Origin: Maridesulfovibrio bastinii DSM 16055
GTDB taxonomy: Bacteria > Desulfobacterota > Desulfovibrionia > Desulfovibrionales > Desulfovibrionaceae
Direction of reading: 5' to 3'
Length of the DNA stretch: 64,000 bases
NCBI RefSeq assembly: GCF_000429985.1
Contig: NZ_AUCX01000010.1
Coordinates: forward strand, 62,001 to 126,000
Under the pieces are notes generated by a model. That model had not been told where the DNA came from. It did not search any database and was given only the letters and a program-made list of their open reading frames with translations. The position numbers and the translations under genes are program-made. Below are positions 9,724-16,647 of this stretch, in pieces (the first letter of the stretch is position 1; every line of letters begins with the position of its first letter).

Positions 9724-10062
9724 ATATTAAGTCTCCACATTTTTAACTGATATGTTGAACAACATTTCTATGTTTTATTCAACTCAAAAATGACCTCAAT
9801 AGAGAAACAGGCATGATTTAAATAGGAATGTATGTTCAAGAGTATGGTGGAAACCCTTAAATAATTCTGAAGGGTGAGGAAAATTTATCCCTGAGCCTCA
9901 AAGAAGAGGCCGAAATTACAGACTCAAAAGAATAAACACTGTTATGGAAGACAACACCTTTCATCTGATATCAATGGTTAGCGGGTCAGTCAGACTTTCA
10001 TGATACAATCAAATTAATCACCCGATTAACCATACCAACTTAACTAAACATGAGGATTTTTA
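9724..10062. other. Divergent promoter region between AraC regulator and aldo/keto reductase cluster
   Basis: 339 bases without a gene. It holds the palindrome at 9754-9783 near the AraC gene, then sequence with no repeat I can support, and a weak GAGG ribosome binding site before the ATG at 10063. The promoters of both divergent units must lie here. Confidence 0.55.
9754..9783. promoter_or_regulatory. Nested palindrome, candidate AraC-regulator operator
   Basis: Outer arms GTTGAA and TTCAAC enclose inner arms AACAT and ATGTT around a TTCT loop. The element lies 31-60 bases upstream of the regulator start. It may be an autoregulatory site or a structured 5' leader. Confidence 0.4.
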
Positions 10063-11223
10063 ATGCAGTACAGAACCTTCGGCAAAACAGGTGAGAAAGT
10101 TTCAGCTCTGGGATTCGGCGCAATGCGCCTGCCTATCATAGATGGTGATTACAGCAAAGTTGATGAAGATGCAGCTTATAAACTTTTCAAACATGCTGTG
10201 GACAACGGCCTTAATTATATCGATACAAGCTGGCCTTACCACAGCAACAGCCTGACTGAAGGCGGCTCAAGTGAACCATTTGTAGGGCGGACACTAAAAA
10301 AAATAGGCCGCGAAAAAGTACTTCTAGCCACCAAACTTCCTATCTGGGCCGTAAAATCACGTGAAGATATGGATGCTTTTCTGGATAAGCAGCTCGAACG
10401 CCTGCAAACAGACCATGTGGATTTCTATCTGGTACACAACATCATGGAAACCACATGGAGAAGTGTAACTTCTCTCGGGCTTTCAGATTTTCTTGATAAA
10501 GCTCTTAAAAGTGGGAAAGTCCGCCACGTAGGTTTTTCATTCCACGACACTCCTGCCCTTTTTGATGAAGTTCTCAATTATTACGACTGGTCCTTCTGTC
10601 AGCATGCCTGCAATTATTTTGATACAAAATTTCAGGCCGGACTCGAAGGTATCGACAAAGCTTCCGAGCGCGGCCTCGGCTTTGTCTCCATGGAGACTGT
10701 TCTTGGCGGAATGCTGGCTGACCAGATCCCCGAGGAAGCTGTCGAGATCTTCAATGCTACCGGAATAAAACGTTCACCAGCCGGATGGGCCTTACGCTGG
10801 GCCTGGAACAGACCACAGACCAGTGTCTTGTTAAGCGGTATGAATACCATGGAACAGCTTGAAGAAAATTTGAGTCTGGCTGACATAGCCCTGCCGAATT
10901 CTTTATCTGAGGTGGAGATGGAAGCTTATGCCAAAGTCAGAACCTTCCTTAAATCACGTGGAACAATTCCATGTATTGAATGCGGTAAATGTTCATGTCC
11001 GAATGGCGTGGATATTCAGCAGATTTTCACCATCCACAATTCAAATACAATCTTCAAGGATGTTCCTTTCGGCTGCCATCAGTACGACCTTATGATTGCT
11101 CCTTCAGGGCATGGAGCCGAGAACTGTAACGGTTGTGGAGAGTGTGAATCCATGTGTCCGCAGGACATTAATATTGCTGAAGAAATACAGAAGATAGCTG
11201 TAGAGTTTAATGCCGGAGCATAA
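10063..11223 (+). CDS. Aldo/keto reductase with C-terminal iron-sulfur cluster domain
   Basis: The 386-residue protein combines an N-terminal aldo/keto reductase barrel with a C-terminal ferredoxin-like part. The catalytic tetrad is visible as Asp54 and Tyr59 (YIDTSWPYH), Lys91 (ATKLP) and His125 (FYLVHN). Cysteines near residues 308-317 (CIECGKCSCP) and 354-365 (CNGCGECESMCP) fit iron-sulfur cluster binding. Such proteins are cytoplasmic oxidoreductases that may accept electrons from a low-potential carrier rather than only NADPH. It is the first gene of the plus-strand cluster and divergent from the AraC regulator. The substrate is unknown. Confidence 0.9.
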   Translation: MQYRTFGKTGEKVSALGFGAMRLPIIDGDYSKVDEDAAYKLFKHAVDNGLNYIDTSWPYHSNSLTEGGSSEPFVGRTLKKIGREKVLLATKLPIWAVKSREDMDAFLDKQLERLQTDHVDFYLVHNIMETTWRSVTSLGLSDFLDKALKSGKVRHVGFSFHDTPALFDEVLNYYDWSFCQHACNYFDTKFQAGLEGIDKASERGLGFVSMETVLGGMLADQIPEEAVEIFNATGIKRSPAGWALRWAWNRPQTSVLLSGMNTMEQLEENLSLADIALPNSLSEVEMEAYAKVRTFLKSRGTIPCIECGKCSCPNGVDIQQIFTIHNSNTIFKDVPFGCHQYDLMIAPSGHGAENCNGCGECESMCPQDINIAEEIQKIAVEFNAGA

Positions 11224-11269
11224 TTTTTAAATTTATGCCTTACAGCTTTCTTTTTTAAATGGTAATTTC

Positions 11270-11316
11270 TGATCGCTTACGGATTCAGGTTTCTTGCAAC
11301 GGATAAAAAGCGATCA
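11270..11316 (+). promoter_or_regulatory. Intercistronic inverted repeat
   Basis: Perfect 9-bp arms TGATCGCTT and AAGCGATCA lie 29 bases apart between the reductase stop and the hydrolase start. This could be a processing or attenuation structure, or an operator for an internal promoter. Confidence 0.4.
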
Positions 11317-11338
11317 ATTAAATACTATGGAGGTAAAA

Positions 11339-12280
11339 ATGGATTGGGATAAAACATTCGCTAAAAGTGACAAAGTTCTTCACGAAAAGATAAACTTCCA
11401 CAACAGATTCGGCATATATATCAGTGCCGACATGTACAAACCCAAAGATTTTGACACCACCGCAAAATACAGAGGCCTTATTGTAGGCACTCCCTATGGT
11501 GGAGTAAAAGAACAGGGTGCCGGAATTTACGCTCAGGAGATGGCCGAAAGAGGATATGTAGCCATTGCATTTGATGAGTCCTACAACGGTGAAAGCGGAG
11601 GAATGCCTCGCCAGACTTCATCTGTAGAAGGTTTTGTTGAAGACTTTCACGCTGCTGTGGACTTCATGGGAACACGTCCCTACATCGACCGCGATAAAAT
11701 AGGTGTAATAGGCATCTGCGGAAGTGGAGGATTTTCACTTTCAGCAGCTCAGGTGGACAGGCGTATTAAAGCCGTAGCCACTGTCAGCATGTATGACATG
11801 AGCCGGGTAAAAGCCAATGGCTGGATGGATTCATGGAGTGTGGAAGACAGAAATGCCTACCTTGACCAGCTTGGCGAAGAACGCTGGAAGGAATTTGCAG
11901 GCGGTGAAGTAAAAACTCTGGGACTGCCACCGACTATTGATGAGAATACCGATCCCATCACCACAGAGTTCTATGAATATTATAAGATGCCCCGCGGCGA
12001 GCATCCCCGCGCCACATCACACTTCACCATGACCAGTGATATGGGTTTCATGAACTACAAACTGCTTGACCGTATCGATTCCATCTCTCCGAGACCGATT
12101 TTATTCGTCATCGGTGAAAATGCCCACTCAAGATACTTCAGCGAAGATGCCTATAAAGCTGCTGCTGAACCGAAAGAACTGGTTGTGATTCCCGGAGCTA
12201 CCCATGTTGACCTCTATGACAGAGTTGACCTGATTCCTTTTGACAAGCTCGATGAATTCTTCACCAGCAATCTTAAATAA
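11339..12280 (+). CDS. Alpha/beta hydrolase (dienelactone-hydrolase-like)
   Basis: GGAGGT five bases before ATG at 11339 fixes the start (313 residues). The fold is clear: YRGLIVGTPYGGVKEQ, MAERGYVAIAFDESYNG and IGVIGICGSGGFSLSAA (nucleophile elbow). IDSISPRPILFVIGENAHS and GATHVDLYD hold the likely acid and His. The elbow reads G-I-C-G-S-G-G, so the nucleophile could be Ser, or Cys as in dienelactone hydrolase. There is no signal peptide, so it is cytoplasmic. An exported paralogue sits at 31995-33041 in this window. It probably acts on an ester or lactone related to the reductase substrate. Confidence 0.85.
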   Translation: MDWDKTFAKSDKVLHEKINFHNRFGIYISADMYKPKDFDTTAKYRGLIVGTPYGGVKEQGAGIYAQEMAERGYVAIAFDESYNGESGGMPRQTSSVEGFVEDFHAAVDFMGTRPYIDRDKIGVIGICGSGGFSLSAAQVDRRIKAVATVSMYDMSRVKANGWMDSWSVEDRNAYLDQLGEERWKEFAGGEVKTLGLPPTIDENTDPITTEFYEYYKMPRGEHPRATSHFTMTSDMGFMNYKLLDRIDSISPRPILFVIGENAHSRYFSEDAYKAAAEPKELVVIPGATHVDLYDRVDLIPFDKLDEFFTSNLK

Positions 12281-12315
12281 TATAAAAATTCAGACATACA
12301 TGTCTGTTGAAATCC

Positions 12316-12352
12316 ACAGGCTGTCCCCGAAATATCCGGGGACGCCTGTTTC
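12316..12352 (+). terminator. Strong intercistronic hairpin
   Basis: Arms ACAGGC.GTCCCCG and CCGGGGAC.CCTGT form a long GC-rich stem with one bulge, followed by TTTCATAAA. It lies between the hydrolase and the cyclophilin-like gene, so it may terminate part of the transcription or protect the upstream RNA. Confidence 0.6.
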
Positions 12353-12370
12353 ATAAATAAAGGAGTTTTT

Positions 12371-12820
12371 ATGCTGAAACTGGCAATACTCTGCCTAGTT
12401 GCCTTCGGCACACTTAATTTTGCCTCACCCTGCCGTGCTGAAGAAAAAAGCACCAAAACAGGTACAAAAGTAAAACTTATTGTTGGCGATACGGTTATCC
12501 CGGCTTTTCTAAATGACAGCAAACCGGCCAAAGCCCTGCTTGCGAAGCTTCCCTACACCGTAAATCTTCAAAACTATTCACATGATTACTGCGGAGTAAT
12601 GAAAGATGCTCTGCCATACGAAAAAGCCGAACTTCACAGCGGCTGGAAAAATGGCGATATCGCCTTTGCTGTTGATGGCAACTATTTTGCTATTCTCTAC
12701 AAAGATGAAGAAATTTCAGAACAGTATGACGGTATGGTAACCATGGGAGCATTATCCTGTGATCCATCTGTAATGGAAACACTGGCTGGAAGCATTTCCG
12801 TAAAAATTGAGCTTGACTAA
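12371..12820 (+). CDS. Exported cyclophilin-like protein
   Basis: The 149-residue protein starts after AAAGGAG and has a signal peptide ending near PCRAE. The mature part has the pattern of bacterial cyclophilin-like domains: VKLIVGDTVIPAFLNDSKPAKALLAKLPYTVNL, WKNGDIAFAVDGNYFAILYKD and MVTMGALSCD. These small beta barrels resemble prolyl isomerases but generally lack proven activity. They often sit beside flavoprotein and decarboxylase-like genes, as here. The duplicated version at 15764-16615 belongs to the same superfamily. Confidence 0.7.
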   Translation: MLKLAILCLVAFGTLNFASPCRAEEKSTKTGTKVKLIVGDTVIPAFLNDSKPAKALLAKLPYTVNLQNYSHDYCGVMKDALPYEKAELHSGWKNGDIAFAVDGNYFAILYKDEEISEQYDGMVTMGALSCDPSVMETLAGSISVKIELD

Positions 12821-12880
12821 AAATTTGAGTTACCAATATTTTTTTTAACAACTTATTAAAATTGCAAGGAGAATTTGACA

Positions 12881-13288
12881 ATGAGTGATACTTTCACAGG
12901 AGAAGGAGTCTTCCCTAAAGGCCCTACCAACGACGCTTACGCCGCATACTTTACCGGAACAAGTTACCTGAACATGCTCTCAACCGAAGGTGTTTACATC
13001 GGCAACGTAACCTTTGAGCCCGGATGCCGTAATTTCTGGCATATTCATCATAAAGGCGGACAGATTCTTTTGGTTACCGACGGTCGCGGCTGGTATCAGG
13101 AAGAAGGCAAACCGGCTCAGGAACTGCATCCCGGTGATGTTGTAAACATTCCGCCCGAGACAAAACACTGGCACGGCGCAGCTAAAGATTCATGGTTTGT
13201 TCACGTTGCCGTAGAAGTTCCTGCCGAAGGAAAATCAAACGAATGGCTCGAACCTGTTTCTGACGAAGAATACAACGCGCTGGGATAA
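12881..13288 (+). CDS. Cupin-domain protein, cytoplasmic
   Basis: AAGGAG nine bases before ATG at 12881 selects this start over a TTG six bases upstream (135 residues). Cupin motif 1 is FWHIHHKGGQILLVTDGRG and motif 2 is PGDVVNIPPETKHWHGA, supplying the usual His/Gln metal ligands. There is no export signal. Small cupins bind a divalent metal and can act as isomerases, dioxygenases or decarboxylases. Its exported counterpart follows at 13407. The pairing suggests the same or successive reactions on both sides of the membrane. Confidence 0.88.
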   Translation: MSDTFTGEGVFPKGPTNDAYAAYFTGTSYLNMLSTEGVYIGNVTFEPGCRNFWHIHHKGGQILLVTDGRGWYQEEGKPAQELHPGDVVNIPPETKHWHGAAKDSWFVHVAVEVPAEGKSNEWLEPVSDEEYNALG

Positions 13289-13309
13289 TTATTCAGCACT
13301 GAATAAGCA

Positions 13310-13345
13310 GACCGGAAAAACCTGTATGCCTGTTCCCGGTCAGCG
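13310..13345 (+). promoter_or_regulatory. Intercistronic hairpin between the two cupin genes
   Basis: GACCGG and CCGGTC arms with partial inner pairing occupy the junction between the two cupin genes. No T run follows, so RNA processing or stabilisation is more likely than termination. Confidence 0.4.
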
Positions 13346-13406
13346 GCTTATAAATTGAGCCAGACTACTTAGCCGGGTAAACCGACCAACTATTCAAGGA
13401 TACGCT

Positions 13407-13898
13407 ATGAAAAAAACAGCTATTATCATGACTCTTTTGATCTTTGCCGCGACTGCAGCCTTTGCCGGGCAGAATCAGGAAACCAAATCTCAGGTTTTAT
13501 ATGCAAAGGGAACCCAGAAATCTTTCAAGGGCCCTGAAAAGTATTTCACCGGAGATGTTCAGGTTGATATGCTTTTTCCGGCTAATTCCGAAACAAGCTT
13601 CAGCGGGGCGTATGTAACTTTTCAGCCCGGAGCAAGAACCGCATGGCACTGGCATCCTGCCGGACAGCACATGATTGTTACCAAAGGCGTAGCCCTGACC
13701 GGGACACGCGATGGTAAAATCTATAAATTCACTGAAGGGGAAACCGTATGGTGCCCTTCGAATGTTGACCACTGGCACGGAGCTACTCTTGACGGTCCGA
13801 TGACCCATCTTGTCATAAGCGGGGTAAAAGACGGAAAAGCCGTCTTCTGGAAAGAAAAAGTTACCGACGCTCAGTATCTGGAATATAAAAAACAATAG
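13407..13898 (+). CDS. Exported cupin-domain protein
   Basis: The 163-residue protein has an N-terminal signal peptide (MKKTAIIMTLLIFAATAAFAG, cleavage after AFA). The cupin motifs are TAWHWHPAGQHMIVTKG and GETVWCPSNVDHWHGA, giving His, His, Gln/His and His ligands for a metal. It would act in the periplasm. The gene lies between the cytoplasmic cupin and the carboxymuconolactone-decarboxylase-like gene, with only nine bases to the latter. Confidence 0.87.
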   Translation: MKKTAIIMTLLIFAATAAFAGQNQETKSQVLYAKGTQKSFKGPEKYFTGDVQVDMLFPANSETSFSGAYVTFQPGARTAWHWHPAGQHMIVTKGVALTGTRDGKIYKFTEGETVWCPSNVDHWHGATLDGPMTHLVISGVKDGKAVFWKEKVTDAQYLEYKKQ

Positions 13899-13907
13899 GA
13901 GGCCGAA

Positions 13908-14642
13908 ATGCCTTTTCAGAGATTAATCACGATTTTTTTCGCGTTTGCTCTCTTATTCGGCCTCGCTACGATAACGGAGGCAAAAACAATGGACAGCGAA
14001 ACACAACTTGATGCGAAGCAACAAGCCATCATAACTATTGCTGCCTTCACTGCCAGCGGAGATATTGAAAGACTTAAACCGGCCCTAAATGAAGGACTGG
14101 ACGCAGGTCTGACCATAAACGAGATTAAAGAAGAGCTGGCTCAGCTTTATGCCTATACAGGATTCCCGCGCAGCCTTAACGGCATGGGAGCTTTTATGGG
14201 TGTGGTTAAAGAAAGGCAGGCAAAAGGAATCAAGGATGTTGAAGGTCCTGAAGCATCCCCCATTCCGGCTGATCTCGACCGTGATGCATACGGAGCTAAA
14301 GTCAGGGCACATCTTTCAGGACTCGACGAAGTTCCACCGCCGGCCGAATGGCAGAAATTCTGTCCCGTAATTGATGATTTCCTCAAACAGCATCTTTTTG
14401 CCGATATATTCGCACGGGACGTTCTCACCCACGAACAGCGCGAACTGGCAACAATAGCTGCTCTGGCAAACATGAGCGGAACCGAGGCTCAGCTTTTCTA
14501 TCACCTCGGCGCAGCCATGAACACCGGATTTACTGAAAATCAGATGCATGCTTTTGTCGAAGTTATGAACGCTAAAGTTGATGCAAAACAGGCCGCTATT
14601 GCAAAAAAAGTTCTCGCCGATGTTCTGGCGAAACGCAACTAG
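13908..14642 (+). CDS. Exported carboxymuconolactone-decarboxylase-like protein
   Basis: The 244-residue product starts after AGGAGG and has a signal peptide ending near ITEAK. It then has two carboxymuconolactone-decarboxylase-like helical repeats (about residues 30-105 and 140-240): QAIITIAAFTASGDIERL, GLTINEIKEELAQLYAYTGFPRS, then RELATIAALANMSGTEAQLFYHLGAAMNTGFTENQ. Many family members, such as AhpD, carry a CxxC pair. No such cysteines are seen here, so a peroxidase role is unlikely. It is translationally close to the exported cupin, and periplasmic action is inferred. Confidence 0.82.
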   Translation: MPFQRLITIFFAFALLFGLATITEAKTMDSETQLDAKQQAIITIAAFTASGDIERLKPALNEGLDAGLTINEIKEELAQLYAYTGFPRSLNGMGAFMGVVKERQAKGIKDVEGPEASPIPADLDRDAYGAKVRAHLSGLDEVPPPAEWQKFCPVIDDFLKQHLFADIFARDVLTHEQRELATIAALANMSGTEAQLFYHLGAAMNTGFTENQMHAFVEVMNAKVDAKQAAIAKKVLADVLAKRN

Positions 14643-14659
14643 CTGTTAATATGATATTT

Positions 14660-14706
14660 ATCCGGTCTGCCTATGCTGCACTTCCAGCTCAGGCAGACCG
14701 GATTTA
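14660..14706 (+). terminator. Strong intercistronic hairpin
   Basis: Perfect 13-bp arms ATCCGGTCTGCCT and AGGCAGACCGGAT flank an 18-base loop and are followed by TTAACTTTTAA. It separates the decarboxylase-like gene from the flavoprotein gene and may act as a partial terminator inside the cluster. Confidence 0.65.
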
Positions 14707-14751
14707 ACTTTTAATGGCAGACTTTAGCTTCTGCCCTGAAAAGATACAGAT

Positions 14752-15288
14752 ATGAGTAAAAAAATAATCATTATATCATCAAGCCCGAGAAAAAACGGAA
14801 ATTCAGACATTCTCTGCGATGAGTTCATGCGCGGGGCAGAAGCTGCCGGACATGCAGTGGAAAAGATACGCCTTGCCGACAGTGATATACGTTATTGCAC
14901 CGGTTGCTGCTCATGCGTGGGCAATCCCGGTTCCTGTGTTCAGGATGACGACATGAACGAAATTTATCCTAAAATACTGGACGCTGATGTGATGGTGCTG
15001 GCCAGTCCCATATACTTCCGCTCCTTCAATGCTCACATGAAGACATTTATGGACAGAGTTTGCCCGATTTATCCGATGATAAACGGTAAAGACGTCTATT
15101 ACATTGTCGCCGCGGGCGGCGGTCAGTTCCCGGTCGACTGCACCATAAAATCTTTTCGCGTCTTCACCGACTGTTTCAGCAATATTACCGAAAAAGCTAC
15201 CATTGCAGCCACAGGAGTATGGAATGAGAACGGAGTGAAGGGAAAAGCTGTTCTTAAAGAAGCATTTGAAGCAGGAAAAAGCTGCTGA
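14752..15288 (+). CDS. NADPH-dependent FMN reductase-like flavoprotein, cytoplasmic
   Basis: The 178-residue flavodoxin-fold protein has the FMN phosphate loop SSSPRKNGNSD (residues 8-18), a cysteine-rich CTGCCSCVG (from about residue 49) and ASPIYFRSFNAHMKTFMDR. These features are typical of the iron-sulfur flavoprotein/multimeric flavodoxin group. It lacks an export signal and is cytoplasmic. It is a close paralogue of the Tat-exported flavoprotein at 16648-17358, sharing the loop, the Cys cluster and the FKVFT/FRVFT region. The role is electron transfer or small-molecule reduction, substrate unknown. Confidence 0.85.
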   Translation: MSKKIIIISSSPRKNGNSDILCDEFMRGAEAAGHAVEKIRLADSDIRYCTGCCSCVGNPGSCVQDDDMNEIYPKILDADVMVLASPIYFRSFNAHMKTFMDRVCPIYPMINGKDVYYIVAAGGGQFPVDCTIKSFRVFTDCFSNITEKATIAATGVWNENGVKGKAVLKEAFEAGKSC

Positions 15289-15376
15289 TTACCCAGGCCG
15301 GAGAGTACGGCCATGACGGATGCAGATTCCGGCAACGGAAAACAGGCTAACGCACTTCACTGTTACGGAGTAAAGC

Positions 15377-15754
15377 ATGGAGAACAAATTTTCCCGCCGT
15401 GATTTTGTGACCAAAACAACACTGGCTGCCGGAATTTTAATCACAGGCGGGTTCAGTGGGGTTACAAATATTTCAGGCATTAAAAAAGCCTTTGCAGCTC
15501 CACACGAAAAAATCGGAGACGAAATTATGCCTCATGTAAACATTAAATTGTGGCCCGGCAGATCTGAAGACGAAAAAAAACGCCTTGCCGCAGCTGTTGT
15601 AAGAGATGTTGTGGAAATTACCGGATGCTCCGAGCGTTCTGTTTCCGTTGCGATAGAAGATATTCCGTCTGACCAGTGGAAAGAGAAAGTGTACGACCCT
15701 GAAATTAAAGCCAACGAGGATATTCTGTATAAAAAACCAAGATACTCCATGTAA
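15377..15754 (+). CDS. Tat-leader protein with 4-oxalocrotonate tautomerase domain
   Basis: The 125-residue product starts after GGAG. It has a twin-arginine leader (FSRRDFVTKTT, then a hydrophobic core, then KKAFAAP), followed by a complete 4-oxalocrotonate tautomerase-like unit from Met51-Pro52 (MPHVNIKLWPGRSEDEKKRL). In this family the catalytic base is an N-terminal Pro exposed by removal of Met. Here that Pro lies about ten residues inside the predicted mature exported chain. A second start at 15527 has its own GGAG eight bases upstream and would give a normal cytoplasmic tautomerase. Both products are possible from one gene. Confidence 0.75.
   Translation: MENKFSRRDFVTKTTLAAGILITGGFSGVTNISGIKKAFAAPHEKIGDEIMPHVNIKLWPGRSEDEKKRLAAAVVRDVVEITGCSERSVSVAIEDIPSDQWKEKVYDPEIKANEDILYKKPRYSM
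15515..15529 (+). promoter_or_regulatory. Internal ribosome binding site and start codon in the tautomerase gene
   Basis: GGAG at 15515-15518 and ATG at 15527-15529 are eight bases apart and in frame. Translation from here would begin Met-Pro-His, the canonical tautomerase N-terminus. Confidence 0.5.
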
Positions 15755-15763
15755 GGAGGAAAA

Positions 15764-16615
15764 ATGGAACTTCTATTCAGCCGTATTTTAGCTGCTCTCT
15801 TTTTAGGACTCATTGTTATGGTCTCAGCCGTATGTTTTGGCAGTATCACCACTGCGGAAGCTTCTGAAAAGGAATACGCCAACGGACTGCCACTTTCTGA
15901 TATGGAAGTTAAAATCACCTCCTGCGGCAAAACTGCGGTCTTCAGACTTTACGATACAGATGCCGCAAAGAAATTTTACTCACAGCTTCCATTTGAAAAA
16001 AAACTGGAAAATTTTCGGGATGCCCAGTGGATGTTCTACCCTCCTGAAAAACTGCCGGTAAAAAAACATGAAGCATACCATGACGGCAAAAAGGGAGAAC
16101 TTAGCTACTATGAACCGTGGGGTGATGCTTTTATGCTCTACGAGGATTTTTATGCCGGAGACGAAATGCACCGGCTGGGAATCGGAATCAAAGGCATTCA
16201 AAATATAGTTATGATGAGTGATAATGCCAGAATTGAAAAATATGATGAAAACATGCAGGAGGAAAAATCCGCAATGACGATAACTATCAAATCAAATGGG
16301 AACGAAATCAAATTTGAACTGAATGACAGTCAGGCTGCAAAAGACCTCTATAAACAACTTCCACTGAGCATAAAAGTTGAAAACTACAGCAGCAATGAAA
16401 AAATATTTTACCCCCCTGAAAAACTAAATACTTCAAATACGCCGCTGGCTAAAAATGTTAAACCCGGAACACTGGCATACTATGCTCCGTGGGCTGATGT
16501 TGTAATGTTCTATGGCAGCTTTGGTTCAGCTTCTGGGCTTTATGAGCTGGGACATGCTGTAAGCGGCGCAGATCAGATAAAAAAACTGTCAGGCTCAATG
16601 ACAATTGAGAAATAA
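15764..16615 (+). CDS. Exported protein with two cyclophilin-like domains
   Basis: The 283-residue protein starts after AAGGAGG, nine bases from the previous gene, and has a signal peptide ending around TTAEASE. Two homologous halves follow. The first has VKITSCGKTAVFRLYDTDAA, SQLPFEKKLENF, MFYPPEKL and YYEPWGDAFMLYEDF. The second has ITIKSNGNEIKFELNDSQAA, KQLPLSIKVENY, IFYPPEKL and YYAPWADVVMFYGSF. This is an internal duplication of the cyclophilin-like fold. It probably binds a small molecule or peptide in the periplasm. It lies between two genes with Tat leaders. Confidence 0.75.
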   Translation: MELLFSRILAALFLGLIVMVSAVCFGSITTAEASEKEYANGLPLSDMEVKITSCGKTAVFRLYDTDAAKKFYSQLPFEKKLENFRDAQWMFYPPEKLPVKKHEAYHDGKKGELSYYEPWGDAFMLYEDFYAGDEMHRLGIGIKGIQNIVMMSDNARIEKYDENMQEEKSAMTITIKSNGNEIKFELNDSQAAKDLYKQLPLSIKVENYSSNEKIFYPPEKLNTSNTPLAKNVKPGTLAYYAPWADVVMFYGSFGSASGLYELGHAVSGADQIKKLSGSMTIEK

Positions 16616-16647
16616 AGCCCTACGCTTAGTAGAACCGTGAGGTCGTC

